Shown one piece after another: positions 1 through 9,201 of a DNA stretch of 64,000 bases (positions are counted from its first letter, which is position 1; each line of letters opens with the position of its first letter). The stretch lies in assembly GCF_001956985.1 (NCBI RefSeq), contig NZ_CP019082.1, forward strand, positions 3,038,001 through 3,102,000, read 5' to 3'. The notes beneath the pieces were generated by a model. That model saw nothing but the letters and a program-made list of their open reading frames with translations. It searched no databases and was not told the DNA's origin. Position numbers and translations under genes: made by a program. The DNA is from Paludisphaera borealis (GTDB lineage Bacteria > Planctomycetota > Planctomycetia > Isosphaerales > Isosphaeraceae).

Positions 1-386
1 AGAAACGCCGACCGGGGGTCGGGCGTGTGGTCGATGACGCCGATCGAGTAGATCAGGTCGAAGCTTCCGGCCGCGAACGGCGGCCGCAGCAAGTCGCCCC
101 GTGCGATCGCGACTTCGGCAAGACCGGCGGTCAGCTCGCGGGCGGCGTCGACGGCCTGGCTGAGGTCGATTCCGACGATCAGCCGGGCGCCTCGGCCGGC
201 GGCGACTCGCAAATAACGCCCCATGCCGCAGCCGCCGTCGAGCACAAACTTGCCGGCCAGGTCGGCGTCGCCGAACCCCGTCCGGTTCGCGAACGTGGCC
301 CGGTCCTCGGCGTCGCGGATGATCCGGAACCGGTTCCACTGGAGGCTGTAAGCCGCCTTGGTGCGCGTCTGGTCGGAATCGGACAT
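1..386 (-). CDS. Class I SAM-dependent methyltransferase, 3' end outside window
   Basis: The reading frame runs leftward from an ATG at 384-386 and leaves the window still open, so only about the first 128 residues are visible. They show a Rossmann methyltransferase fold: motif I reads VLDGGCGMGRY (usual form VLDxGCGxG), followed by an acidic strand end (GIDLSQA) and motif IV with a downstream Asp (FDLIYSIGVIDHTPD). This places it among UbiE/Methyltransf_11-type enzymes. The substrate cannot be told from this part. It lies 12 bp downstream of the DUF1559 gene on the same strand and may be co-transcribed with it. Confidence 0.85.
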   Translation of the reverse strand, partial: MSDSDQTRTKAAYSLQWNRFRIIRDAEDRATFANRTGFGDADLAGKFVLDGGCGMGRYLRVAAGRGARLIVGIDLSQAVDAARELTAGLAEVAIARGDLLRPPFAAGSFDLIYSIGVIDHTPDPRSAF

Positions 387-398
387 GAGCCGCCGTCG

Positions 399-1442
399 TC
401 AGTAAGAGTCGGCCGAGACGACCTCGCCGAAGTTCCGCGTGCTGAGGGCCTGGAGTACTCCGAGCCTCGATCCGGGCGCGATCAGCACCCGGCCGGTGCC
501 GTCGGAGTTGAAGCTGAGGCCCTGGGCCGTCTTGGTCGTCGGGTCGATCGACCAGCAGTCGACCGAGTCCTTCAGGAACCGGACGCTGCCGTCGGCCAGG
601 CCGATGTTCGCGCCGCCCGGATGGTTGCTGCTCAGGTTGAACGCGATGTAGTCGCGCGCGCTGGGATCGTTGATGCTGAAGAATCGGTGCGTGCCGTTGA
701 CCGGGTAGTAGGCGCCCAGCAGCGTGTCGGTCCAGTAACCCGAACTCCAGCCGTGATACTGCGCCCGTCCGGCCTGATCGAACAGCGAATGGTTGTGCTC
801 GGCGAACAGCATCGTGTTGCTCGTGCCGTCGGTGATCGCGCCCAGCCGGGTCGAGCTGTGTGCATAGATCGCGCCGTTCATGTTGGCGAGGCGGAGCGCG
901 AAGGTCGCGTTGTCGACGTGGAGCAGCAGGCACCAGGCACCGACGACCCCGCCGTAGCTGCTCTTGGCCTCCCGCCAGTCGCCGGGGGGCAGGTTCGTGT
1001 AGCGAGTCGGATCGAGGGGCGTCGTGTCGTAGATCGAGCCGTCGCTCGGGCAGTTGAGCGTCGAAACTCCGATCGCCGCGATCGTCACGTTCTGGGCGTC
1101 GAACACACCGGGGCTGAAATTGACCGCGTTGAAGACGTTCTGTTGCTCAAGGAGCGGCAGCATGTGGACGAACGGGCTGAAGTTCCATTTCGACCCCGGC
1201 AGGGCTCCGGAACGCGTGAAGCCGCCCGGCGGCAGCGTCTGTTGGGCCGACTCGTAATTCAAGGCCCCCAGCGCAAGCTGCTTCATGTTGTTCGTGCACT
1301 GGGCGCGACGCGCGGCCTCGCGAGCGGATTGCACGGCGGGAAGCAGCAGCGCGATCAAGACGGCGATGATCGCGATCACGACCAGCAACTCGATCAAGGT
1401 GAACCCGGACCGACCGGCTCTCGGCATGGCGGACGACGACAA
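399..1442 (-). CDS. DUF1559 (SBP_bac_10-type) pseudopilin-like protein
   Basis: This 347-residue protein has the N-terminal prepilin cleavage and methylation signal, GFTLIELLVVIAIIAVLIAL, starting at residue 13 and preceded by a short basic leader. A helix with EAARR follows. The C-terminal third carries the planctomycete H-x9-DG signature (HPGGANIGLADG). These traits define the DUF1559 family, which is hugely expanded in Planctomycetes and thought to form or decorate pilus-like or surface structures; the molecular role is not established. The most upstream ATG is used, but MPRAGRSGFTL five residues in is also possible. It lies between tsaB and the methyltransferase on the same strand. Confidence 0.93.
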   Translation of the reverse strand: MSSSAMPRAGRSGFTLIELLVVIAIIAVLIALLLPAVQSAREAARRAQCTNNMKQLALGALNYESAQQTLPPGGFTRSGALPGSKWNFSPFVHMLPLLEQQNVFNAVNFSPGVFDAQNVTIAAIGVSTLNCPSDGSIYDTTPLDPTRYTNLPPGDWREAKSSYGGVVGAWCLLLHVDNATFALRLANMNGAIYAHSSTRLGAITDGTSNTMLFAEHNHSLFDQAGRAQYHGWSSGYWTDTLLGAYYPVNGTHRFFSINDPSARDYIAFNLSSNHPGGANIGLADGSVRFLKDSVDCWSIDPTTKTAQGLSFNSDGTGRVLIAPGSRLGVLQALSTRNFGEVVSADSY

Positions 1443-1542
1443 GCTACACCCCTCTTGAAACGCGAAAAAAACGCTCCGTCAGACGCGACGAGGTAGCAGT
1501 ATACGGTGCGTCCGGCTCCGGAGCAACTTCGGGGAATCGGCG

Positions 1543-2241
1543 TCACGGCCGGCCGGCGCGGGCGTCCCAGAGATCCTCCGCGGCGCTGCGGCGGATGTAG
1601 TTCGGCTCCAGGCTGAAGAGGTCGAATTCCGCCCCGCTCGCCGCGATCCGCCGGGCCAGTTCCACGAGCCGACGGCCCGACGGCTGGTTGAGGGCCGAGT
1701 CGCCGGCGACGACCCGGCTCGGCAAGGCCGATCGGATCGCCTCCGCGTTCAGCGCCGGCCCCAGCACGAGCGTCCCCGCCTCCAGCCCCTCGGCCCAGCG
1801 GCCGAAGGGCTCGATCCGGCTCGGCGCGACGGCCGTGAGCGCCCCCCCGGCCTCGGTCCGCTCGAACGCGGCGCAGTACACGTCGCCGCGCTGGGCGTCG
1901 GCGACGGCCCAGACCTTCAAGGCGTCGTCGGGCGCGTTCTGGGCGAACCCTTCCAGACTGTCGAAGGCCAAGATCCGCGCCCCGGCGGCGTACGCCAGCA
2001 TCCGGGCCGCCGTCAGACCGATCCGTAAACCGGTGTACGAGCCGGGGCCCAGCCCCACGGCGATCGTCGTCAAGTCGACGGGCTTGAGACCGGCCGAGAG
2101 AAGGAGATCGCGAATCATGGGGGCGAGATCGCGACCATGCTTGCGCGAAGCGTCGGTCGCCGCCTCCCAGGCCAGCCCCGCCGCCGTTCCAACGCCGGCC
2201 GCCGATCGATCGCCCGATGTGTCGAGTGCTAAGAAATTCAT
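1543..2241 (-). CDS. tsaB: tRNA threonylcarbamoyladenosine biosynthesis protein TsaB
   Basis: A 232-residue protein of the ASKHA fold. It begins MNFLALDTSG, the usual TsaB start, has the KH at residues 34-35, and the family's GLGPGSYTGLRIG stretch at about 63-75. TsaB is the non-catalytic partner of TsaD; with TsaE it supports addition of threonylcarbamoyl to A37 of ANN-decoding tRNAs in the cytoplasm. The length matches the family. It is the first gene of a leftward group and is divergent from the metallophosphoesterase gene, with a 427-bp spacer between them. Confidence 0.93.
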   Translation of the reverse strand: MNFLALDTSGDRSAAGVGTAAGLAWEAATDASRKHGRDLAPMIRDLLLSAGLKPVDLTTIAVGLGPGSYTGLRIGLTAARMLAYAAGARILAFDSLEGFAQNAPDDALKVWAVADAQRGDVYCAAFERTEAGGALTAVAPSRIEPFGRWAEGLEAGTLVLGPALNAEAIRSALPSRVVAGDSALNQPSGRRLVELARRIAASGAEFDLFSLEPNYIRRSAAEDLWDARAGRP

Positions 2242-2668
2242 GGAATTCCAAGAGTTTCGGGGTCGTGCGCGAAATCGAGCGCGCCGCCGACGCCGCCGTC
2301 GCCCAGGTTTCGACTCAATCTATGGAGAGTGGCGCGCGCCTGTGCGACCCCGACGATCCTACCCCGTCTGAGAAAAACTTCACGAGCCCTGAATCACGAA
2401 TCGGCCTTTGCGAGGTAATATCCTAGTATCGGGGTGCGTTTCCAGTTGCTGGAGGCGGAGACGTCGCGTCCTTGAAACAGGAAGGCTCCGCAACTTGATT
2501 CCATCAATTGGTGGACTTGACCGGCAAGCGCTCTTCCCTCTATCTTTATAATAGATTCCAATCACAGACGGACCCGGCGTCCTCTCGACCTCGCAGCTCC
2601 GGCCGGGATCGGACGTGTGGATCTTGCATGTATCCAAATCCCCTCCTCTATCCGGAGGATCGTCCTCG
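2242..2668. other. Divergent intergenic region, tsaB / metallophosphoesterase
   Basis: No supported gene. The short open frames on both strands here have no recognisable protein. The stretch is richer in A and T than the flanking genes and holds a perfect TATAAT hexamer (see separate entry). It should contain the promoters of both flanking genes. Confidence 0.6.
2547..2552 (+). promoter_or_regulatory. Candidate sigma-70 -10 box (TATAAT)
   Basis: Perfect TATAAT at 2547-2552, upstream of the metallophosphoesterase start at 2669. The nearest good -35 match, TTGACC at 2517-2522, is 24 bp away, which is too far, so the -35 is weak or absent. A perfect -10 is uncommon by chance in such GC-rich DNA. 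The leader would be about 110 nt. Confidence 0.4.
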
Positions 2669-3487
2669 GTGCGCCGCGCCTTAATCAGTGATATTCATGG
2701 CAACCTCGAAGCCCTCGAGACGGTCCTGAGCGATATTGAAGCCCAGGGGATCAAAGAGATCTACTGCCTGGGCGACATCATCGGCTACGGCCCTAACCCG
2801 CGCGAGTGCATCGACCGGGTGATCGACAACTGCCAGGTCACCCTGCTCGGCAACCACGACCAGGGGGCCATGTTCGATCCCGACGGCTTCAACATCGGAG
2901 CCGAACGCGCCATCTTCTGGACCCGCGGCCAGCTTGAGAACGCCGTCGACCGCTCGAACAACGAGCGGCGATGGGAATTTCTCGGCGACCTCCCCCGGTC
3001 GCACCGCCAGCCGCCGTTCCTGTTCGTCCACGGGTCGCCGCGCAACCCGCTGAGCGAGTACATCTTCCCCGAGGACATCTACAACCACCGCAAGATGGAC
3101 CGGCTGTTCCAGCTCGTCGATCAATACTGCTTCCAGGGCCACACCCACGTGCCGGGCGTGTTCACCGAGAGCTTCCAGTTCTTCGCCCCCGAAGAGATCG
3201 ACAACGAATACACGCTGGGGGAAGGCAAGCTCCTGATCAACGTCGGCTCGGTCGGCCAGCCCCGCGACGGCGACCCGCGCGCCTGCTACGTGATCCTCGA
3301 CGATGGGCGCCCGAACGGCGGCGAGGCGGATTCCAATGCCGCCAACGGACCCGGCCCCGGGCCCGGACAGTCGCCGCGGATCACCTATCGCCGCGTCGCT
3401 TACGACTTCGAGAAGACCATCCAGAAAATCTACGCAGTCGCCGAACTCGAGCCCTTCCTCGGCGACCGACTGCGCCAGGGACGGTAG
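2669..3487 (+). CDS. Metallophosphoesterase (calcineurin-like, YfcE/diadenosine-polyphosphatase type)
   Basis: A 272-residue calcineurin-like phosphoesterase. All metal-binding motifs are present in order: SDIHGN (Asp8, His10), LGDIIGYG (Asp36), GNHD (62-64), FVHG (His121) and GHTH (157-160). Members are di-metal enzymes that hydrolyse phosphoesters such as cyclic nucleotides, diadenosine polyphosphates or phosphoproteins; the substrate here is unknown. The GTG at 2669 is chosen because GGAGGA (2654-2659) lies 9 nt upstream and the protein then starts just before its first strand. An in-frame ATG at 2615 would add 18 residues with no family character. A low-complexity Gly/Pro linker sits near residues 215-240. 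Confidence 0.9.
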   Translation: MRRALISDIHGNLEALETVLSDIEAQGIKEIYCLGDIIGYGPNPRECIDRVIDNCQVTLLGNHDQGAMFDPDGFNIGAERAIFWTRGQLENAVDRSNNERRWEFLGDLPRSHRQPPFLFVHGSPRNPLSEYIFPEDIYNHRKMDRLFQLVDQYCFQGHTHVPGVFTESFQFFAPEEIDNEYTLGEGKLLINVGSVGQPRDGDPRACYVILDDGRPNGGEADSNAANGPGPGPGQSPRITYRRVAYDFEKTIQKIYAVAELEPFLGDRLRQGR

Positions 3488-3680
3488 TCCGCCGGCCTAT
3501 CTCCCGCCGGCGCGCAAGAGACTGCGCCTTGCCAAGCCGGCGGTCCATCGCGACAATCGAGTGATCGATTTTCGGGCATCCTTGCTGCAATGATCCGGGC
3601 TCGCCCTTGCGGTCCGAAGCAGGCTGGTCCGTCCCCGTCGCATTCGACTCGCCTTGCCAACGGCTCCAGGGATTCGGTTC

Positions 3681-5918
3681 ATGAGTAATGAGAGACGCTT
3701 CGCTCTTTTCGCCGTGGTGACGTTCGGCTGGCTCGTGGGGGGCCAATACCTCCTCCAGGCTCTCGGGCTGGCCTCAGCCACGAAGAAGGCCCCCGCCAAC
3801 GTCGCCAAGGCGGCCGAGGACGCGGCCAAGAAAGCATTCGACGAGAAGAAGGCCGAACGGCCCAAACCCGACGAAGCTCAAGGTGTCGCCAAGGCGAAGG
3901 ATCAACTCGCCCCCGAAAAAAAGGCCGACGCCGACAAGCCGAAGGTGGCGCTGGTCCCCCCCGGCGAGCTCGTGATGGGCTCGCTCGCCGACAAGTCGCC
4001 GACCGGCTACCACCTCGAAGTCCAGCTCGAACAGAAAGGCGCGGGAGTCGATTCGGTCTTCTCGTCGCAGTTCGACGCCGATTTCGAGGCGCGGAAGAAC
4101 CCCCACAAGCCGCTGGCGTTGATCCGCCGCGACACGGCCTGGCCCCCCTCGCTGGCCCTGACCCTCAGCCCTCCCGACTCGTTCGGCCAGGGGGCGCCCT
4201 TGCCCCTGGCGGACCGCGAGAAGGCTGAAAACGAGGCCGACGCCCCGGCCGCGCCGCCGTCGGAAGACCTGCTCGACGCCCAGCTCTGGGAAGTCGTTCG
4301 TGACAACGAGGGCCGCGCCGTCCGGCCGCTGAAGCGCGACGCCGAGGCCGGCAAGCCCGCCGTCGAGGGGCAAGCGGTCGTCTTCAAGACCGTCGCCGAC
4401 AACGGCGTCGTCGTGACCAAGACGTTCCGGCTCTGGCAGGCCGCCGACGGCTTCGAGGTCGAGCTGCGCTTCGAGAGCCCCGACAAGGAACGCTCGTTCG
4501 TCTACAACCTGTTCGGCCCCCACGGAATCCTGATCGAGGGCGACTGGTACACGACCACCTTCCGCGACGTCTTCTTCGGCACGACCGACAAGGGGGCGAG
4601 CGGCCTGGAGACGTACTCGGCCGACGTCGTCGCCAAGGACCCCGCCAAGGCCACGAGTACGTCCCTGCCGCTGCGGTTCACCGGCATCGAGAACCAGTAC
4701 TTCGCCATCCTGGCCGCCCCGGTCCCCACGCCCAAGACCCAGGAAGAGCGGCTCGAACGCGAGACGAAGGCGGTCCTACTCCACCGCGATCCGGCGCTCC
4801 ACAAGTCGGACGTGGGCGTGCGGATCACCTCGAAGCCGGTCGTCGTCGGTCCCAACCTGGCCCACACGCACACCTTCAATGTGTTCGCCGGCCCCAAGAC
4901 GTCCGAGGCCCTCGCGCCCTACGGCGCAGAAGACCTGGCTTCGTACCGCAAGAGCTGGATTCCCGCCGCCCCCTGGATCGCCCGGGTCCTGATCACGCCG
5001 ACCCTGTCGTTCACGTACAAGATCACCGAGGTCGTCGGCAAGTTCTTCGGCGGCAGTCGCGGCAACGCCGGCGTCGCCATCATCCTCCTGACCTTGATGG
5101 TCAAGATGATGATGTTCCCGCTGGGACGCAAGCAGGCCCTGATGGCCCAGCGCAGCCAGCAGCTTCAGCCGTACCTCAAGGAGATCCAGGAGAAGTACAA
5201 GGAAGACAAGGAACGCCTGACCAAGGAGACCTTCGCGCTTTACAAGAAGCACGGGGTGAACCCTGTCAGCGGCTGCTTGCCCGCCTTGATCCAGCTCCCG
5301 ATCTTCGTCGGCCTCTGGCAGGCGCTCAACACGTCGATCTCGCTCCGGCACGCGCCGTTCTTGTGGATCAACAACCTCGCCGCGCCCGACATGCTCTTCA
5401 AATTCCCGTTCGAGATCACGTTCCTTGGCTGGTGGTTCAACCTGCTGCCGATCATCGTGGTCGCGGTGATGCTCGTGCAGACCAAGTTGTTCTCGCCCCC
5501 GGCGACGACCCCCGAAGCCGAGATGCAGCAGAAGACCATGAAGTACATGATGGTCTTCATGGCCGTGATGTTCTACAAGGTGCCCGCCGGCCTGGGATTG
5601 TACTTCATCACCAGCAGCCTATGGTCGATCGGCGAGCGTCTGCTGCTGCCCAAGATCACCCATGAAGCCCCGCCGGCCCCGGACAAGGGTGACGAGGGTT
5701 CCAACGGGTCTGCTCCGGCGACGCCCAAGCCCCCCAGCGGCATCGCGAAGTTCTGGACCCGGATTCTCGACGAGGCCCGCAAGGACCCGACCTACCGCAA
5801 GATGGTCGACGACCGCGACGGCGGCGCCGGCTCCAAGAGCAAGGACCGCCCCAACGGCGCCAACGACCGCCGCGACCGCGATCGAGGCAAGCCCCGCGCC
5901 CGCCCGGGACGGAAATGA
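3681..5918 (+). CDS. yidC: Membrane protein insertase YidC
   Basis: A 745-residue YidC/Oxa1 insertase, which integrates and folds inner-membrane proteins alone or with Sec. Residues 5-27 form the first membrane helix. A Lys/Ala/Glu-rich linker and a large beta-rich periplasmic domain follow. The conserved five-helix core spans about 460-655 and includes NPVSGCLPALIQLPIF. The groove position that is Arg in E. coli (VRG) is Lys here (VKM), so the charge is kept. The last ~90 residues form a long, strongly basic cytoplasmic tail. Such tails in marine planctomycete YidC are known to bind ribosomes. The start at 3681 puts the first helix at the N-terminus. mnmE follows 31 bp later, the classical gene order. 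Confidence 0.97.
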   Translation: MSNERRFALFAVVTFGWLVGGQYLLQALGLASATKKAPANVAKAAEDAAKKAFDEKKAERPKPDEAQGVAKAKDQLAPEKKADADKPKVALVPPGELVMGSLADKSPTGYHLEVQLEQKGAGVDSVFSSQFDADFEARKNPHKPLALIRRDTAWPPSLALTLSPPDSFGQGAPLPLADREKAENEADAPAAPPSEDLLDAQLWEVVRDNEGRAVRPLKRDAEAGKPAVEGQAVVFKTVADNGVVVTKTFRLWQAADGFEVELRFESPDKERSFVYNLFGPHGILIEGDWYTTTFRDVFFGTTDKGASGLETYSADVVAKDPAKATSTSLPLRFTGIENQYFAILAAPVPTPKTQEERLERETKAVLLHRDPALHKSDVGVRITSKPVVVGPNLAHTHTFNVFAGPKTSEALAPYGAEDLASYRKSWIPAAPWIARVLITPTLSFTYKITEVVGKFFGGSRGNAGVAIILLTLMVKMMMFPLGRKQALMAQRSQQLQPYLKEIQEKYKEDKERLTKETFALYKKHGVNPVSGCLPALIQLPIFVGLWQALNTSISLRHAPFLWINNLAAPDMLFKFPFEITFLGWWFNLLPIIVVAVMLVQTKLFSPPATTPEAEMQQKTMKYMMVFMAVMFYKVPAGLGLYFITSSLWSIGERLLLPKITHEAPPAPDKGDEGSNGSAPATPKPPSGIAKFWTRILDEARKDPTYRKMVDDRDGGAGSKSKDRPNGANDRRDRDRGKPRARPGRK

Positions 5919-5949
5919 GCTGACCAAATAGGAAGGGAGCGCGGCGACC

Positions 5950-7299
5950 GTGCTTTCGGCGTTTGATCCCGAAGACACGATCGCCGCGACGGCCAGCCCT
6001 CCGGGCGCGGGCCTGCGCGGGCTCGTCCGGTTGTCCGGACCGGCCGCCTGGCGGATCGCTCTCGGCGGGTTCAAGCCTGAAAACCCCGGGCCGCCCCGAC
6101 GGTCGCCCCAGGTCGTCGCCGGGGTTTACCGACTTCCCGGCCTGCGCCCGCCGCTTCCGGCCAGCGTCGCGCTCTGGCCGGGGCCTCGAACGTACACCGG
6201 TCAAGAGCTGGCCGAGATCCACGCGCCGGGCTCGCCGCCGCTGCTCGCTTTGCTGCTCGGACACTGCCTCGACCGCGGCGCGCGGCACGCTCAGCCGGGC
6301 GAGTTCACGCTGCGAGCCTTCCTATCAGGCCGGATCGACCTGACGCGGGCCGAGGCCGTTCTCGGGGTGATCGACGCCCGCAATCAGGGGCAGCTCGACG
6401 CCGCCCTCGAACAGCTTGCTGGCGGCCTTTCGACGCCGATCACAGCCCTGCGCGATCGCCTGCTCGACCTCCTCGCCCACCTGGAAGCCAACCTCGACTT
6501 CGTCGATGAGGCCGACGTCGATCCCCTCGCCCGCGCCGAGCTGGCCGACGAGCTGGACGACGGGGCCAAAACGCTCGACCTCCTCGCCGGCCGGCTGGGA
6601 AGCCGCGACCGTTCGGCCGGGCATCCTCGGGTCGTCCTCGCCGGCCCTCCCAATGCGGGTAAGAGTCGGTTGTTCAACGCGCTCATGCGGGGCGAGCACG
6701 CCATCGTCTCGGCCCGGGCCGGCACCACCCGCGATTATCTGAACGGACTCTGCGACTGCGACGGCCTTGTGGTCGAGCTGGTCGACACCGCCGGAGTCGA
6801 GACGCCCGACGACGCCGTCACCGCCCAGGCCCAGAAGCTCCGGGCCGACGAGACCGACCGCGCCGACCTCGTCCTCTTGTGCGCCTCGGCCGACCTCGAC
6901 GAGCCCATCGCCACGATCCAGGCCGACGACGACCGGCTTCTGCGGGTCTGGAACAAGAGCGATCTAGGCTCCCCGCCGGGTGACGGCGACTGGCTGGCGA
7001 CGAGCGCCGCGGCGGGCGATGGAATCGCGGCGCTGCGTTCGGCCGTCGCGCGCGCGATCCGAGGCCAGCACCGCGAGGGCGACCTCGCCACGACGACCTC
7101 GGCCCGCTGCCGGGACAGCCTGATTCAAGCCGCCGCCGCGCTCCGCGACGCCTCGGCCACGATCCTCGACGGCGGCGGCGATGAGCTGGTGGCCCTCGAT
7201 CTCCGTCTCGGCCTCGACGAGCTGGGCAAGGTCACCGGCGCGATCGTCACCGACGACGTTCTCGACCGCATCTTCCGGCGGTTCTGCATCGGCAAGTGA
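5950..7299 (+). CDS. mnmE: tRNA modification GTPase MnmE (TrmE)
   Basis: A 449-residue protein with an N-terminal tetrahydrofolate-binding domain (DTIAATASPPGAGLRGLVRL, then EFTLRAFLSGRIDL), a helical domain and an inserted GTPase. GTPase motifs: GPPNAGKS (about 232-239), GTTRD (about 258), DTAG (about 279) and NKSD (about 335). The C-terminus is FCIGK, carrying the essential Cys of the CxGK motif. With MnmG it installs (carboxymethyl)aminomethyl groups at U34 of certain tRNAs. The start is GTG at 5950 with GGAAGGGAG about 10 nt upstream. No mnmG is next to it in this window. Confidence 0.97.
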   Translation: MLSAFDPEDTIAATASPPGAGLRGLVRLSGPAAWRIALGGFKPENPGPPRRSPQVVAGVYRLPGLRPPLPASVALWPGPRTYTGQELAEIHAPGSPPLLALLLGHCLDRGARHAQPGEFTLRAFLSGRIDLTRAEAVLGVIDARNQGQLDAALEQLAGGLSTPITALRDRLLDLLAHLEANLDFVDEADVDPLARAELADELDDGAKTLDLLAGRLGSRDRSAGHPRVVLAGPPNAGKSRLFNALMRGEHAIVSARAGTTRDYLNGLCDCDGLVVELVDTAGVETPDDAVTAQAQKLRADETDRADLVLLCASADLDEPIATIQADDDRLLRVWNKSDLGSPPGDGDWLATSAAAGDGIAALRSAVARAIRGQHREGDLATTTSARCRDSLIQAAAALRDASATILDGGGDELVALDLRLGLDELGKVTGAIVTDDVLDRIFRRFCIGK

Positions 7300-7376
7300 G
7301 TGCGTTCCGGCTGGAATAGGTTTATCTTGAATCGGTTCGATGATCCTCCTCCCTCGTTCCAGCCAGGACGAAGTTC

Positions 7377-7811
7377 ATGCTCAAGAAAATCCCGAACATT
7401 CTGTCACCGGAACTGCTGCTGATGATCGCCCAGATGGGGCACGGCGACGAACTGGTGATCGCCGACGCCAACTTCCCGGCCGTCAGCAACGCGAAGCGAC
7501 TCGTCCGGGCCGACGGCCACGGCGTGGCGGTGATCCTGGAGGCGATCTTGCAACTGTTCCCGCTCGACAGCTTCGTCGAGAAACCCGCCGCCGTGATGCG
7601 CCGGATCGACAAGCCCGGCGAGCCCGCGCCGATCTGGGCGGAATACCAACGCATCCTCGACAGCGCCGAGGGGCGGCACATCGCGCTCGAACAGGTCGAG
7701 CGGTTCGCCTTCTACGATCGCGCCAAGACTACCTTCGGCGTGGTCGCGACCGGCGAAGGGGCCCTCTACGGCAACATCATCATCAAAAAAGGCATCATCG
7801 CCCCGACCTGA
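7377..7811 (+). CDS. RbsD/FucU-family mutarotase (L-fucose mutarotase-like)
   Basis: A 144-residue protein of the RbsD/FucU family, which interconverts anomers of free sugars. It starts MLKKIPNILSPELL, has the catalytic-site segment MGHGDELVIADANFP (His and Asp), and ends with YGNIIIKKG, typical of FucU rather than the shorter RbsD. This points to L-fucose or a similar 6-deoxy sugar, in line with planctomycete use of sulfated fucans, but the substrate is inferred. It lies 77 bp after mnmE in the same direction and converges on the TPR gene with a 44-bp gap. Confidence 0.88.
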   Translation: MLKKIPNILSPELLLMIAQMGHGDELVIADANFPAVSNAKRLVRADGHGVAVILEAILQLFPLDSFVEKPAAVMRRIDKPGEPAPIWAEYQRILDSAEGRHIALEQVERFAFYDRAKTTFGVVATGEGALYGNIIIKKGIIAPT

Positions 7812-7855
7812 TTCTTCCCCCTCCCAGGCCGACGGCCCCGTCCGCGCCCGCCGCG

Positions 7856-8779
7856 TTATTGCGGTTCGTTGTGCTGCGGCTGGGGCGCGGCCTCGAGCGC
7901 GGGATGGGTCGCGCCGTTGCCTTCGGTCGGAGGGGGCGAAGTGGATGCGAGCGTCGGTTCGCGGCCTAGCAACTGGTCGAGATGGAGCCGCGCGGGGTCC
8001 GCGAAATCGGAGTGGTTGGTCAGCTTGAGAACGCGCTGAAAGTCGGCGATCGCGTTGACGGAATCGCCTTTTCTGGCAAAGCAGATCCCGCGATTGAGGT
8101 AACCCTCGACGTCGTTGGGACGTATGTTCATAAAATGATCGAAGTCGTCGGCGGCCGCGTCGAGTTCGCCCAGCTCGGTCCGGAGTCGGCCGCGGCGCAG
8201 GTAGGCGCCGGCGAGCTGGGGGTCGCAGCGCAACGCGTGGTCGTAATCGGTCAAGGCGGCGGCGTTCTCGCCCTTGGCCTCGTAAACGCAGCCGCGCTGA
8301 AGATAGGCTTCGCCAAGGTACGGCGCGATCTTGACGGCCTCGTTGTAGGCCGCCATCGCCGCGTCGTAGTCGCCGTGCACGAGGCTGATTCGGCCGTCCT
8401 TGAGGTGGCCGGGGAGGGTCCGTCGCCGCCGCCGCTGCGTCGTCCAGAGCACCTGCAGCATCACGAAGACGGCGGCGGCCGGAAGGCCCAGAAGCGCCAC
8501 CCGCGCCTGGAACCGGGCCGTCTCGGAATACCGCCAGTGCTTGATCGTGACGTACTCGTCTACGCGCTCGACGACCCTCTGCTCGTGGATCAAGAACAGC
8601 GCGAACATGAGCGCGAGCACGCCGAGCAGGCCCAGCGTATGCGCCAAGGGGCGGAGCCGGCCGATCGAGAGCAACAGCGCCGCGATCACGATCACGGCGA
8701 CGCCGCACAAGAAGAGTTGGGTGATCGCCGCCTGATCGAACCAGCCGACCACGCGATTGTAAAGCTCGATGCTTCTCAT
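7856..8779 (-). CDS. Membrane-anchored TPR protein
   Basis: A 307-residue protein with three hydrophobic segments near residues 16-40, 47-64 and 93-112, a short RRRRRR basic turn, then about four tetratricopeptide repeats between roughly 120 and 260 (for example YLGEAYLQRGCVYEAKGE and AGAYLRRGRLRTELGE). The C-terminus is a Pro/Gln-rich tail. TPR domains mediate protein contacts, and the topology suggests a cytoplasmic TPR domain tethered to the membrane. The partner is unknown. It is monocistronic and convergent with the FucU-like gene. Confidence 0.82.
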   Translation of the reverse strand: MRSIELYNRVVGWFDQAAITQLFLCGVAVIVIAALLLSIGRLRPLAHTLGLLGVLALMFALFLIHEQRVVERVDEYVTIKHWRYSETARFQARVALLGLPAAAVFVMLQVLWTTQRRRRRTLPGHLKDGRISLVHGDYDAAMAAYNEAVKIAPYLGEAYLQRGCVYEAKGENAAALTDYDHALRCDPQLAGAYLRRGRLRTELGELDAAADDFDHFMNIRPNDVEGYLNRGICFARKGDSVNAIADFQRVLKLTNHSDFADPARLHLDQLLGREPTLASTSPPPTEGNGATHPALEAAPQPQHNEPQ

Positions 8780-9201
8780 CGCAGGAATTCTCTCTGGGTT
8801 GCGCTCCGCACGCGGTTGTAACGCCTTCTATCGCGTCTTATTCAGCTCGCTGGAAACGGCGGCCCCGAACGCCCCAGCGCAAGGCCCGCGGCTTTCATCC
8901 AAGCTTTTTCAATTCTAAAAGAATCAGACACGAGGTGACCCAGGGATGGCGAGGTGGGTTGCATCTTCACTTTAAGAATGCAACCAAGCGTTGTCAACAA
9001 AGCACCCGCTGCGGGCGCTCATTTCGGGATCTGCCGCCTCGGCCGATTTTCCGAGCCGGACGGCTTATACGCTCCGGTCTGGGACTCAAGTCCCTTCGAA
9101 TTCTCAACGACGGAAAACGGCTGCTATATTCCTTTCAGATGCATGCGGGAGCGTGGTCGAACGAACGGAAGCAACACCCCAGACGCAAGGTTGGGCTCAC
9201 C
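8780..9201. other. Divergent intergenic region upstream of the subtilase
   Basis: No convincing gene. An open frame on the plus strand joins in frame with the subtilase from 8935, but its first ~89 codons lack family features and its Arg/Cys-rich composition differs from the real protein, so it is treated as leader. A small inverted repeat ATTCT-AAA-AGAAT lies at 8912-8924, and a TATATT hexamer near 9124 could be a -10 element. Confidence 0.5.

Noticed and set aside
27-1496. 489-codon plus-strand frame across the methyltransferase and DUF1559 genes
   Set aside because: Antisense to two recognisable genes; no domains or ribosome binding site.
3488-3680. rpmH/rnpA/yidD genes expected before yidC
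   Set aside because: The spacer is under 200 bp and no such gene is present; only yidC-mnmE of the classical cluster is kept.
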